Positions 1-7,716 of a stretch of DNA of 34,854 bases are shown piece by piece; within the stretch, counting starts at the first letter, position 1, and the number at the start of each line of letters is the position of its first letter. A model generated the notes under the pieces. It ran no database searches and had not been told where the DNA came from. It was given only the letters and a program-made list of their open reading frames with translations. The stretch covers positions 1 to 34,854 of the forward strand of contig JADLHC010000036.1 of the NCBI GenBank assembly GCA_020849035.1, written 5' to 3'. The stretch comes from Planctomycetia bacterium (lineage in GTDB: Bacteria > Planctomycetota > MHYJ01 > WSZJ01). A program made the translations under genes and the position numbers.

Positions 1-34
1 CGAGGACGTGCGGCGCGGGTCCGGGCGGCGCGCG

Positions 35-1351
35 TCACAGGCACCCGCACGGCCCAAGCTCTCGTCGCGCGCCGGTCGGACCCGCGCCGCGCGCCGCAGG
101 GAGGTTTCTGCTCACGTTCTCAGGCGAGAACCAGACTCGAACGAACCACCAAGGCCTGGGCTTGCCGCGCTCCCAGACGTCCATCGGCCAGCGGACCGTG
201 AAGACGCCGCAGGGCCAGGCCCGGCCGCCGATGGTGACGGAGTCGTCGCGCTCAAGTCTCACCAGGATTCGGCCCCGGAAGCTGGCGTTTCCGGCCAGCT
301 CGTGGGAAGAGACTCGAGGTACGTCGTATTCCTCGGCAGCCCCTGGCCGGGCCGTACCGCGCCTCGAAGAGAATTCCAGCAGCGCTCCGTTCTCCCGGGG
401 CTCGAGCACCCGGGTGGCGCGCCTCTGGATCGAAATCTTCCCTTCGCGGTCCGACGAGACCTGCCTGTGCTCGACCCGCGAACCGGCGGCGAACCCCTCG
501 TAGCCGTACGTCTGGTACGCGAACGCCGCCCGGAGGGCGTCGCAGCGCCGCCGGGCCGGCTCGTCCGCCCCGGGGTCCTCGCAGAACCGCACGGCCGTGT
601 CCGTCCGCGCGTAATCGACGGTCCGCCCTTCCACGACCGCCGATCCCCGCGTCGCCCGGCTCAGGACGAGGCCGGGAACGTCGTGCGACTGGAGCTCTTC
701 GGTGTCCAGCGAGGTTCCGTCAGGCAACCGCTCGGACTCGCGCCAGACGGTGCAGAGGACGCGGCGCCCGTCGCACTCGGCCCACCGGTCCCAGTCGGCC
801 ACCTCCCGCACCCACGTCGCCCGCCGGCCGCCCGGTCCCGGCTCGCCGGTGGACTCGCGCCGCACCACGCCGCCGGGAACGCGGACGTTCCCGGACTGCC
901 AGACCCGCACCGTCCGGGAACCGTTCACGCCGCGAAGGATGGACGCGATCGGCCAGACGCGTTTCCCGGCGATCACCCGCTCCCCCGTGCCTTCGGACTC
1001 GAAGCCGTCCCGCGGAATGACCTCGTCCTCCTGCGGCGCCGCCACGGGCGCAATTCCCGCCCGGCCCGGGAAAGTGACCTCGATCGCGGCGGTCCGACGG
1101 TCCGGGAACCCCCTCAGGGTCCGCCTCTCGACCCGCACCGTCTCGGACCCGGCGATCCGGGTTCGGACCTCTACTTCGACCCAGGCCCCCACCGGCAGGT
1201 CGCGCCAGCCGTGCGGCATCAAGGCGAGATTCTCGGGGCCGGCTTCCCACCTCCACTCCTCGACGAGCTCGATCCCCTGCCCCTTCGCCGTCAGTGATCC
1301 GGCGGCAGCCATGAGCACGACCAGGAACAGCCTGGAGCAGGTTGCGCTCAT
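35..1351 (-). CDS. Secreted protein of unknown function, with repeated modules
   Basis: I do not recognise this 438-residue protein. It begins with a signal peptide (hydrophobic residues about 8-22), so it is probably exported. The rest is mostly beta-like and contains a loosely repeated module: a G-[SA]-x-V strand pair, then a 'G(R/K)xxxC/P' strand, then a 'VW-S/P' strand, with copies near residues 45-160, 185-250 and 285-420. The same module occurs twice in the upstream neighbour, so the two are probably distant paralogues. The ATG at 1351 has GGAG six bases upstream, and only 3 bp separate it from the stop of the upstream gene, so the two form an operon. Six cysteines may form disulfides. 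Function unknown. Confidence 0.75.
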   Translation of the reverse strand: MSATCSRLFLVVLMAAAGSLTAKGQGIELVEEWRWEAGPENLALMPHGWRDLPVGAWVEVEVRTRIAGSETVRVERRTLRGFPDRRTAAIEVTFPGRAGIAPVAAPQEDEVIPRDGFESEGTGERVIAGKRVWPIASILRGVNGSRTVRVWQSGNVRVPGGVVRRESTGEPGPGGRRATWVREVADWDRWAECDGRRVLCTVWRESERLPDGTSLDTEELQSHDVPGLVLSRATRGSAVVEGRTVDYARTDTAVRFCEDPGADEPARRRCDALRAAFAYQTYGYEGFAAGSRVEHRQVSSDREGKISIQRRATRVLEPRENGALLEFSSRRGTARPGAAEEYDVPRVSSHELAGNASFRGRILVRLERDDSVTIGGRAWPCGVFTVRWPMDVWERGKPRPWWFVRVWFSPENVSRNLPAARGAGPTGARRELGPCGCL

Positions 1352-1354
1352 GAC

Positions 1355-2182
1355 TCACTCCGTCTTCGGGGTCTCGATGTGCAGGTCCGTGACTTCCGAC
1401 TCCGCCTCCATGTTCGTGCGAGTCCCGCCGGACGTGTGGCTCATCGTCACGCGGGTCCGCGCGTATCCCGTCGGCAGGTCCGCGCTCACCCACACCTCCC
1501 CCGAACTCGTCATCTCCTCCTTGCCCGTCGAATTCCCGTACCGGAACACGCTGCACTTCACCGTGACGCTCCCGATCTTCATCTCCTTCCCGACCGCCAC
1601 CAGCGACATGTCCGAACTCGCGCTCGCGAACATCCCCGCGTTCTCCGTGTCCGCCTCCCTCCGGACGACTCCGCCCATCTCCTTCAGGCCCTCCGCGAAC
1701 CACATCGTCACCTTCGCCCGGACCTCCGTTTTTCCCGCCACGGGCTGCGGGTACTTGTACACCGCCTCCATCTCCACCACACGGCAGTCGTAGTCCGTCC
1801 CCTCAACGGTCACCTTCTCTCGCCGCACCTCCTTCAGATTCTCGTAGGTCTGGCCCGAGACGGCGGGAAGCGTGCTCCTGTGCGGCTCCCCGAGCTTCAC
1901 CACCTCCCTGCCTTCGGCGTCCTTCTCTCGCGTCACCGCCCGCGTTTCGATCGTCACACCCTTCTCGTCCCGCGCCACCAGCGTCTGCCGGCTCTCCGAC
2001 TCGTTCGTGCTCGCCCCCGTGACCGTCTTCGATTTCACCTGCACCCAGGACCCCGGTTCGCATCCCTTCCACGGCTTCCACTGGCTCTCGAGCCGGGACT
2101 TCAGCTCCTCCAGCGTCTCCTCGGCGCGCGCGGCCGAAGCGGCGGCCAGGATGAATGCGAGGAACGCCATTCGGGCGAACAT
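1355..2182 (-). CDS. Secreted protein of unknown function, paralogue of its neighbour
   Basis: This is a 275-residue exported protein of unknown role. I chose the ATG at 2182 because GGAG lies seven bases upstream and the protein then begins with a clean signal peptide (MFARMAFLAFILAAASAARA); an ATG at 2212 in the same frame would add ten polar residues. After the signal there is a charged helix, a 'GSWVQVK' strand and two copies of the module seen in the downstream gene: one around 'YDCRVVEMEAVYKY...MWFAEGL' and one around 'VKCSVFRYGN...VWVSADLP'. Each copy holds one cysteine. It lies first in a two-gene operon, divergent from the transketolase genes. The cell-envelope location is inferred from the signal only. 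Confidence 0.75.
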   Translation of the reverse strand: MFARMAFLAFILAAASAARAEETLEELKSRLESQWKPWKGCEPGSWVQVKSKTVTGASTNESESRQTLVARDEKGVTIETRAVTREKDAEGREVVKLGEPHRSTLPAVSGQTYENLKEVRREKVTVEGTDYDCRVVEMEAVYKYPQPVAGKTEVRAKVTMWFAEGLKEMGGVVRREADTENAGMFASASSDMSLVAVGKEMKIGSVTVKCSVFRYGNSTGKEEMTSSGEVWVSADLPTGYARTRVTMSHTSGGTRTNMEAESEVTDLHIETPKTE

Positions 2183-2280
2183 GGGGGATCTCCGGAAGAG
2201 GTTCGTGCCCATTCTGACGACCGGCGCCGCAATCAGTTCGCGGAATCCGCCCCGGATCGCCCCCGCGCGCCGCCTTTCGC

Positions 2281-2308
2281 TTGCCCGTCGTCACCTCACC
2301 GCTACAAT
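2281..2308 (+). promoter_or_regulatory. Candidate promoter for the transketolase operon
   Basis: TTGCCC (2281-2286) and TACAAT (2303-2308) are separated by 16 bp and lie about 57 bp upstream of the first transketolase ATG. The hexamers resemble -35 and -10 boxes of the main sigma factor. A similar GCTACAAT string lies upstream of the eRF1-like gene. This is a sequence-only prediction. Confidence 0.4.
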
Positions 2309-2364
2309 GCGCCGCGCTCCGGTCCCCCTGAATCTCCCCGACCACCCCCTTCCAGGTCCCTGAC

Positions 2365-3183
2365 ATGCCCCTAACAATCGACGAACTGAAGGCGAAATCC
2401 AAGCAGGTCCGGCGCGACTCGCTGGAGATGATCACGGAGGCGGGAAGCGGCCATCCGGGCGGCTCGCTGTCGGAGGTGGAGATCCTCGTCGCCCTGTGGT
2501 TCCGCGTGATGCGGCACGACCCGAAGAACCCGCAGTGGGCGGCGCGCGACCGCTTCATCCTGTCGAAAGGTCACGGCTGCCCGGCGCTGTACTCGTGCAT
2601 GGCGCACGCGGGGTACTTCGACCCGGCGTCGCTCAAGACGCTGCGGAAGCTCGGCTCGCCGCTTCAGGGCCACCCGGACCGGCGGTTCATCCCGGCGCTG
2701 GAGGCCTCGACGGGGTCGCTCGGCAACGGGCTGTCGATCGGGATCGGGATCGGGCACGCGCTGAAGCTGGACAAGACGGACGCGCGGGTGTGGGTCGTGG
2801 TCGGGGACGGCGAGTGCCAGGAGGGGCAGATCTGGGAAGCGGCGATGTACGCCGGCGCGCACGGGATGGACAACGTGACGCTGGTGGTGGACTACAACAA
2901 GAAGCAGCTGGACGACATGGTGCACAAGATCCTGCCGATGGACCCGCTGGGCGGGAAGTTCGCGGCGATGAACTGGAACGTGATGGAGATCGACGGGCAC
3001 AACATGCCGCTCGTCGTGGACACGCTCGAGGAGTCGCGGAAGGTGAAGGGCCGCCCGACGTGCGTGATCGCGCACACGATCACGGGCAAGGGGGTGTCGT
3101 TCATGGAGAACGACCCGAAGTGGCACGGAGTCGCGCCGACGAAGGACGAGTGCGCGAAGGCCCTGGCGGAAATCGGAGCTTAG
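2365..3183 (+). CDS. Transketolase, N-terminal (TPP-binding) subunit
   Basis: This 272-residue protein is the first half of a split transketolase, which moves two-carbon units between sugar phosphates in the non-oxidative pentose phosphate pathway using thiamine diphosphate. Visible features are the GSGHPGG segment at residues 27-33 (His30), the SKGH segment near 67-70, and the thiamine/Mg motif GDG at 147-149 running to Asn178. It lacks the pyrimidine-binding and C-terminal domains, which are encoded by the next gene three bases downstream. The split form, about 270 plus 310-340 residues, is common in bacteria and archaea. The two chains should form a heterotetramer. A promoter-like pair lies about 57 bp upstream. 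Confidence 0.95.
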   Translation: MPLTIDELKAKSKQVRRDSLEMITEAGSGHPGGSLSEVEILVALWFRVMRHDPKNPQWAARDRFILSKGHGCPALYSCMAHAGYFDPASLKTLRKLGSPLQGHPDRRFIPALEASTGSLGNGLSIGIGIGHALKLDKTDARVWVVVGDGECQEGQIWEAAMYAGAHGMDNVTLVVDYNKKQLDDMVHKILPMDPLGGKFAAMNWNVMEIDGHNMPLVVDTLEESRKVKGRPTCVIAHTITGKGVSFMENDPKWHGVAPTKDECAKALAEIGA

Positions 3184-3186
3184 ACC

Positions 3187-4209
3187 ATGGTGCGCGAATT
3201 CCCGATGGGCCCCGCGACGCGCGAGGCGTACGCGGCGGCGCTCGTCGAGCTGGGCAAGACGAACCCGAACGTGGTGGTCGTGGACGCGGACCTGTCCAAG
3301 AGCACGTACACGGCGAAGTTCGGCAAGGAGTACCCGGACCGGTTCTTCAACGTGGGGATCGCCGAGGCGAACATGGTCGGGATCGCGGGCGGCCTGGCGC
3401 ACAGCGGGAAGATCCCGTTCTGCTCGAGCTTCGCGTGCTTCCTCGTGGACAAGGCCTACGACCAGCTGCGGATCGCGGTGGCGTACCCGCAGGAGAACGT
3501 GAAGGTGGTGACGAGCCACGGCGGAATCTCGATCGGCGAGGACGGGCCGAGCCAGCAGTCGATCGAGGACGTGGCGCTGATGGTGACGCTGCCGGGGTTC
3601 GTGGTGTGCGTCCCGAGCGACGCGGCGCAGGCGATGGACCTCGTGAAGCGCGCGGCGGACCACAAGGGGCCGGTGTACATCCGGACGGGGCGGCCGAAGG
3701 TGCCGACGGTCTACACGGGCGGGGAGTTCCCGTTCGGGAAGGCGCGGCAGCTCGAGGACGGGAAGGACCTGACGATCGTCGCGAACGGCCTGCTCGTCGC
3801 GGAGGCGCTGAAGGCGCACGATGCGCTGAAGGACGACGGGATCACGGCGCGCGTGCTCGATTCGTACTGCGTGAAGCCGCTCGACGCCGAGGCGATCACG
3901 AAGGCCGCGCAGGAGACCGGCGCGCTCGTCGTCGCCGAGGAGCACTCGAGGATCGGCGGGCTCGGAAGCGTCGTCGCGCAGTGCCTCGCCGCGAACTGCC
4001 CCGCCCCGATGGAGCAGGTCGCCGTGGACGACTGCTACGCCGAGAGCGGTTCGCCGCAGCAGCTCCTCGAGAAGTACGGGCTGACCTGGAAGCACATCGT
4101 CGCCGCCGCGCGCAAGGTCCTCGGCCGCAAGGCCCGGCCCGCCGCGCCGCCGCCGACGGCCGGCTCGGGCAGCGCGGAGGAGAACGCGACGCACCCTTTT
4201 GAGGTGTAG
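3187..4209 (+). CDS. Transketolase, C-terminal subunit
   Basis: This 340-residue protein is the second half of the split transketolase. It carries the pyrimidine-binding domain (residues about 8-175, with 'DADLSKST', 'FFNVGIAEANMVGIAGGLA' and 'SHGGISIGEDGPSQQ') and the C-terminal transketolase domain (about 190-310). The Glu in 'GIAEAN' is the family residue that activates the thiamine ring. The gene starts three bases after the stop of the first subunit, which fits equal expression. The last 30 residues form an Ala/Pro-rich tail of low complexity that looks like an accessory extension. Confidence 0.95.
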   Translation: MVREFPMGPATREAYAAALVELGKTNPNVVVVDADLSKSTYTAKFGKEYPDRFFNVGIAEANMVGIAGGLAHSGKIPFCSSFACFLVDKAYDQLRIAVAYPQENVKVVTSHGGISIGEDGPSQQSIEDVALMVTLPGFVVCVPSDAAQAMDLVKRAADHKGPVYIRTGRPKVPTVYTGGEFPFGKARQLEDGKDLTIVANGLLVAEALKAHDALKDDGITARVLDSYCVKPLDAEAITKAAQETGALVVAEEHSRIGGLGSVVAQCLAANCPAPMEQVAVDDCYAESGSPQQLLEKYGLTWKHIVAAARKVLGRKARPAAPPPTAGSGSAEENATHPFEV

Positions 4210-4217
4210 CCGGGCCC

Positions 4218-4907
4218 ATGCCCGCTTCCCTCGATTGGGTTTTCCTCGACGCGGGCAACACGCTCGTCCACCTGGATTTCCGCCGCGTCGCGGGAATCCT
4301 CGAGGAGGAGTTCGGCTTCCGCGGCGACGCGGACGCCATGGAGGCCGCCGAGCCCCGCGCGCGGATCCACGTGGATCATCCGCAGCAGGGTCCCGAAACC
4401 GAGCGCGAACGATGGCGCACCTACTTCTGGACCGTCCTCTCCGCCGCCGGCTGGCCCGACCGCGCCACCGTCCCCGACGCCGTCCGCGCCCTCTTCGCGC
4501 GCAACCAGACCTTCACCCTCTGGTCCCGCCCCGCCCGCGCCGCCGGCGAGACGCTGGACCGCCTGCGCGACATGAACTACCGGCTGGCGGTCATCTCGAA
4601 CTCGGACGGGAGCGTCGAGGCGATGCTGGAGAGGCTGGAGCTGAAGCGGCGGCTGGAGTTCGTGCTGGACTCGAAGGTCGTCGGCGTGGAGAAGCCGGAC
4701 CGCAGGATCTTCGAAATGGCGCTCACGCGCTCCGGCGCGGACCCCGGGCGCTCCGTGTACGTCGGCGACATGTTCCACATCGACGTCATCGGCGCGCGCG
4801 GCGCCGGGATGGACGCGGTGCTGCTCGACCCCGCGGGCCTGCACGGGCAGCGGGACTGCCGGCGCGTCCGCGAGATCGCCGAGCTGCCCGGCACGCTGCG
4901 GCCGTGA
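4218..4907 (+). CDS. HAD-superfamily hydrolase (subfamily IA)
   Basis: This 229-residue protein has the four HAD motifs: nucleophile Asp11 in 'FLDAGNTLV', Ser127 in 'VISNSDG', Lys159 in 'VGVEKPD' and the acidic pair Asp184/Asp189 in 'VGDMFHID'. A helical cap lies between motifs I and II (about residues 20-105). The position two residues after the nucleophile, normally Asp and the general acid/base in phosphatases, is Gly13. That departure is also seen in haloacid dehalogenase and REG-2-like branches, so the substrate is uncertain and need not be a phosphate ester. It follows the transketolase genes closely and its stop overlaps the GTG start of the next gene, so it is probably in the same operon. 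Confidence 0.85.
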   Translation: MPASLDWVFLDAGNTLVHLDFRRVAGILEEEFGFRGDADAMEAAEPRARIHVDHPQQGPETERERWRTYFWTVLSAAGWPDRATVPDAVRALFARNQTFTLWSRPARAAGETLDRLRDMNYRLAVISNSDGSVEAMLERLELKRRLEFVLDSKVVGVEKPDRRIFEMALTRSGADPGRSVYVGDMFHIDVIGARGAGMDAVLLDPAGLHGQRDCRRVREIAELPGTLRP

Positions 4908-5320
4908 AGAAGCCGCGGAGGCCGGCCTTTCGCGCCTCGGACGCATGGCTGCTCTGCAGCATCGGGCTGGTGTGCTGGAAGGGCCGTTCCGCCCGGATCG
5001 AGGACATCCTCGAGGCCGGCGACGCCGTCAACCACGCGATCCTGACGCACGGCGAGCTCGACGGCGGCCTCGCCCGCCTGATCCGCGCCGGGCACGTCGT
5101 GGCGACGCCGGCCGGGTTCGCCCTTTCCCGAAGAACAGCACGGCCGCTTCGCGCCCTCCTGGGCGTCCGCCGCCGCCTCCTGGACCACGTCGAGAACGTC
5201 CGCGGGTTCCTCGGCGCCTCGCCGTGGATTCCCGGCGAAACGTCGCCGGCCTGGGGCACGGGCCGCACCGTCCGGCGCGCGGCGTTCCGGACCGCCCTGG
5301 CCGCGTACCTCGCCCGCTGA
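4904..5320 (+). CDS. Small conserved protein, possible winged helix
   Basis: A 138-residue basic protein begins with GTG at 4904, overlapping the TGA of the HAD gene (GTGA), which suggests translational coupling. Residues 10-75 read as three helices and a short hairpin ('AWLLCSIGLVCWKG', 'IEDILEAGDAVNHAI', 'ELDGGLARLIRAGHVVATPAGFAL'), a pattern like a winged-helix fold in which the 'GHV...PAGF' hairpin is the wing. The C-terminal part is Arg-rich with an Ala-rich last helix. I recognise no named family. A regulatory or adaptor role for the operon is only a guess. Confidence 0.7.
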   Translation: MKKPRRPAFRASDAWLLCSIGLVCWKGRSARIEDILEAGDAVNHAILTHGELDGGLARLIRAGHVVATPAGFALSRRTARPLRALLGVRRRLLDHVENVRGFLGASPWIPGETSPAWGTGRTVRRAAFRTALAAYLAR

Positions 5321-5325
5321 CCTTT

Positions 5326-5343
5326 GCAAAGCCCGCGCTTTGC
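5326..5343. promoter_or_regulatory. Inverted repeat upstream of the sod promoter
   Basis: GCAAAGC (5326-5332) and GCTTTGC (5337-5343) form a perfect 7-bp inverted repeat with a 4-bp spacer. It begins six bases after the stop of the upstream gene and ends seven bases before a perfect TTGACA. It could be an operator for the superoxide dismutase gene or a weak terminator of the preceding operon. No long T-run follows, so I lean towards an operator. Confidence 0.35.
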
Positions 5344-5350
5344 GAATGCC

Positions 5351-5379
5351 TTGACACCCCCTGTCCACCGCGCGACATT
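5351..5379 (+). promoter_or_regulatory. Candidate sod promoter
   Basis: A perfect -35 TTGACA (5351-5356) is followed after 17 bp by GACATT (5374-5379), a weak -10. The superoxide dismutase ATG lies 55 bp further on and has its own strong ribosome binding site (GGAGG at 5424-5428). Confidence 0.45.
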
Positions 5380-5434
5380 CGCCCCCCCGGCGCCGCAGCC
5401 CGCGGCGCCGCTTCCGAATCCATGGAGGCACGAG

Positions 5435-6034
5435 ATGGCCCACGAACTCCCCAAACTGCCCTACGCGCCCGACGCGCTCGAGGCGGCGATCGACAAGACG
5501 ACGATGGAGATCCACCACGGGAAGCACCACGCGGCCTACGTCACGAACCTCAACAAGGCGCTCGAGGGCGCGGCGGACGCGGCGCAGTGGTCGCTGGAGG
5601 ACCTGTGCCGGAACATCGCGAAGGTCCCGGAGGCTGTGCGCACGGCCGCGCGGAACAACGGCGGCGGGCACTGGAACCACTCGATGTTCTGGACGTGGAT
5701 GGGCCCGGGCAAGGGCGGCGAGCCGAAGGGCAAGCTGGCCGACGTGATCAAGAGCGGCTGGACGGATTTCGCGGGGTTCAAGGCGAAGTTCAAGGAAGCC
5801 GCGCTGGGGCGGTTCGGGAGCGGCTGGGCGTGGCTCGTGCGGAACGCCGACGGGAAGTACGAGATCGCCTCGACGCCGAACCAGGACAACCCGCTCATGG
5901 ACGGCAAGCACCCGGTGTTCGGCGTGGACGTCTGGGAGCACGCCTACTACCTCCGGTACCAGAACCGCCGCGCGGACTACATGGACGCCTGGTGGAACGT
6001 GGCGAACTGGGACGAGATCTCGAAGCGCGTCTAG
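5435..6034 (+). CDS. sodA: Superoxide dismutase, Mn-type
   Basis: This 199-residue enzyme of the Fe/Mn superoxide dismutase family converts superoxide to oxygen and hydrogen peroxide in the cytoplasm. The metal ligands are His27, His82, Asp165 and His169 (in 'DVWEHAYY'). Gly77 in '[10 protein letters not shown]' and Gln150 in 'TPNQDNPLM' follow the Mn pattern rather than the Fe pattern, where an alanine-glutamine pair replaces the first site, so manganese or cambialistic use is likely. There is no signal peptide. The start is ATG 5435 with GGAGG six bases upstream; an in-frame ATG at 5324 would add an unlikely Pro-rich leader. It stands alone between its own promoter and a strong terminator. 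Confidence 0.95.
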   Translation: MAHELPKLPYAPDALEAAIDKTTMEIHHGKHHAAYVTNLNKALEGAADAAQWSLEDLCRNIAKVPEAVRTAARNNGGGHWNHSMFWTWMGPGKGGEPKGKLADVIKSGWTDFAGFKAKFKEAALGRFGSGWAWLVRNADGKYEIASTPNQDNPLMDGKHPVFGVDVWEHAYYLRYQNRRADYMDAWWNVANWDEISKRV

Positions 6035-6053
6035 GCCGACGGCAGGAACGACA

Positions 6054-6078
6054 AAACCCCGGCGATTCGCCGGGGTTT
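6054..6078. terminator. Rho-independent terminator
   Basis: An 11-bp perfect stem (AAACCCCGGCG / CGCCGGGGTTT) with a 3-base ATT loop lies 19 bases after the sod stop and 16 bases from the stop of the convergent lipoprotein gene. The T-rich side (GGGGTTTCTCTTT) follows on the plus strand and the left arm gives TTTTGT on the minus strand, so it may act in both directions. Confidence 0.9.
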
Positions 6079-6094
6079 CTCTTTGCACCCGCCG

Positions 6095-6688
6095 CTAAGG
6101 CACCGTCTCGGCCTTCACTTCCGCCTTCGTCATCTTCTCCCGCACGCGATCCGCGTCGAATTCGTCGAGGTACCGCTCGAGGGGCACGAACACCTCGTGG
6201 AAGTTGAAGACCGGGAGCTCGCGCCGCGCCTTTTCCATGCTCCAGCCCTGCACCGCGACGCGGTAGGCCGCGATCGCCACGCCCGTGCGGTCGCTCCCGT
6301 GCTGGCAGTGCACGAACACCGGCCGCTGCGCGGGGTCGGTCGCGACCTTCAGGAACTTCACCACGACCTCCTCGTCCGGCACGACGGCCGTGCAGGGAAG
6401 GTGCACGTAGTCCAGCCCCAGGCCGCGCAGCTCGTCGCGGTCGCTGTGGAGGGCGCGCAGGTTGACGATCGTCTTCACGCCCATGGACTTGAGCGTGGCC
6501 ATGCCCTCGGCGGTCGGCTGCGCGCCGCGCCAGACGCCGTCGGTGATCTTCGCGAAGTTCGCGACGCCGTCGATCGCCGTCGGCGACGCCAGCGAGGGAT
6601 CCGGCCGCCCCGCGTCGGGGTCCGGCGGGTTGACACAGGCGGAGAGCAGGGCCGCGAGGGCGAGGGCAGCGGGGATGAAGGGGCGCAT
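6095..6688 (-). CDS. Dual-specificity/tyrosine phosphatase-like lipoprotein
   Basis: This 197-residue protein has a signal peptide with lipobox LSAC (Cys18), so it should be anchored to a membrane on the outer face of the cytoplasmic membrane or in the outer membrane. From residue 45 it matches the bacterial dual-specificity phosphatase fold: 'ITDGVWRGAQPTAEGMATLKS', 'GVKTIVNLR' and the catalytic loop HCQHGSDRTG with Cys128 and Arg134 (C-x5-R). Such enzymes hydrolyse phosphate esters through a cysteinyl-phosphate. A lipid-anchored extracytoplasmic form has no obvious protein-phosphotyrosine substrate, so phosphoinositide-like or sugar-phosphate substrates are possible. I chose ATG 6688 because it gives the signal peptide. 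Confidence 0.85.
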   Translation of the reverse strand: MRPFIPAALALAALLSACVNPPDPDAGRPDPSLASPTAIDGVANFAKITDGVWRGAQPTAEGMATLKSMGVKTIVNLRALHSDRDELRGLGLDYVHLPCTAVVPDEEVVVKFLKVATDPAQRPVFVHCQHGSDRTGVAIAAYRVAVQGWSMEKARRELPVFNFHEVFVPLERYLDEFDADRVREKMTKAEVKAETVP

Positions 6689-6728
6689 GGTTTGCCGGGG
6701 GGAGTGTCTCCCGGAGGGTGCTTCGACT

Positions 6729-7715
6729 TCAAGCGCCGCCGGACTTGAGCGCCTCGCGGGCGATTTCCGCCACGACCGGGTCCGCATCGCGCGCCGCCTC
6801 TTCCAGCAATTCACGATGTCCCGCGTTGGCGGCGGCGATGGCGGCGTTGCGGCGCAGTTCCGGGAGCTTGGTGCGGCGGAGGGCGGTCGCGCGGGTCAGG
6901 GCTTCCCAGCCGTCGGCGTCGAGGCGCAGCCAGTCCGCGAGCCGCGGCGAGGTGAGGCCGGCGCGCGGCGCGAGCGCCGGGTCGCCCGCGGCACCGCGAT
7001 TGAACGGGCAGACTTCCTGGCAGACGTCGCAACCGAAGACCCAGTCGCCCATCCCGCGCCGCAGCTCCGGCTCGATCGGCCCGACGTGCTCGATCGTCAG
7101 GTAGGAGATGCAGCGGCGGGCGTCCATCCGGTACTCGCCGGTGAGCGCGCCCGTCGGGCAGGTTTCGAGGCAGAGCGTGCACGCGCCGCAGCGGTCTTCC
7201 GCTGGCGCGTCGGGCTCGAGGTCGAGGTCGGTGAGAAGCGCCCCCAGCACGAACCACGACCCCGTCGCGGCGTCGATCGAGCAGGTGTTCTTGCCGATCC
7301 AGCCGATCCCGGCCTCGCGGGCCCAGGCCTTCTCCATGAGCGCCGACGTGTCCACGACCGCGACGCAGCGCGCCCCCCCAGCCCGCATCGCCGCCGCCAG
7401 CGCGTCCAGCCGCTTCCTCATGACCCTGTGGTAATCCTCGCCGCGCGCGTACCGCGCCACCCGGCCGTGCCCCGGCGCCGCGAGCCCCTCGTCCTCCGCC
7501 GGGTAAGGCAGCGCCGCGATCACGATGCTGCGCGCCCACCCGAACCCCGCCGCCGCGTCCGAGCGCCGCGCCTCGTCCTCGCGCATCCACTCCATCGTCG
7601 CGTGGCGCCCCTCGGCGAAGAACGCGCGCAGGTTCTCCGCGTCCGGCAGGCTCCGCAGCCGCGCGCTCCCGACGCGCGCCAGCCCCGCCTTCCGCGCCAT
7701 TTCGCGCACGTCCAC
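6729..7715 (-). CDS. queG: Epoxyqueuosine reductase
   Basis: This 328-residue enzyme makes the last step of queuosine formation, reducing epoxyqueuosine to queuosine in the tRNA wobble position with a cobalamin cofactor and two [4Fe-4S] clusters. Visible are the cobalamin-domain segment around Asp122 ('VVDTSALMEKAWAREAGIGWIGKN'), the first ferredoxin motif with Cys176/179/182/186, Cys202, and the second with Cys229/232/236 ('CDVCQEVCPFNR'). A short HEAT-like helical tail follows (about 285-328). The start is GTG at 7715, one base after the TAG of the upstream gene. Length and motif order are typical. Confidence 0.93.
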   Translation of the reverse strand: MDVREMARKAGLARVGSARLRSLPDAENLRAFFAEGRHATMEWMREDEARRSDAAAGFGWARSIVIAALPYPAEDEGLAAPGHGRVARYARGEDYHRVMRKRLDALAAAMRAGGARCVAVVDTSALMEKAWAREAGIGWIGKNTCSIDAATGSWFVLGALLTDLDLEPDAPAEDRCGACTLCLETCPTGALTGEYRMDARRCISYLTIEHVGPIEPELRRGMGDWVFGCDVCQEVCPFNRGAAGDPALAPRAGLTSPRLADWLRLDADGWEALTRATALRRTKLPELRRNAAIAAANAGHRELLEEAARDADPVVAEIAREALKSGGA

Positions 7716-7716
7716 G

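Noticed and set aside
2371..4194. Very long open frames antisense to the transketolase genes, and similar ones antisense to the array (19124-22837, 22332-24959).
   Set aside because: Their proteins are Arg/Pro/Ala-rich with no motifs and lie opposite genes with clear domains. They result from high GC at third positions.
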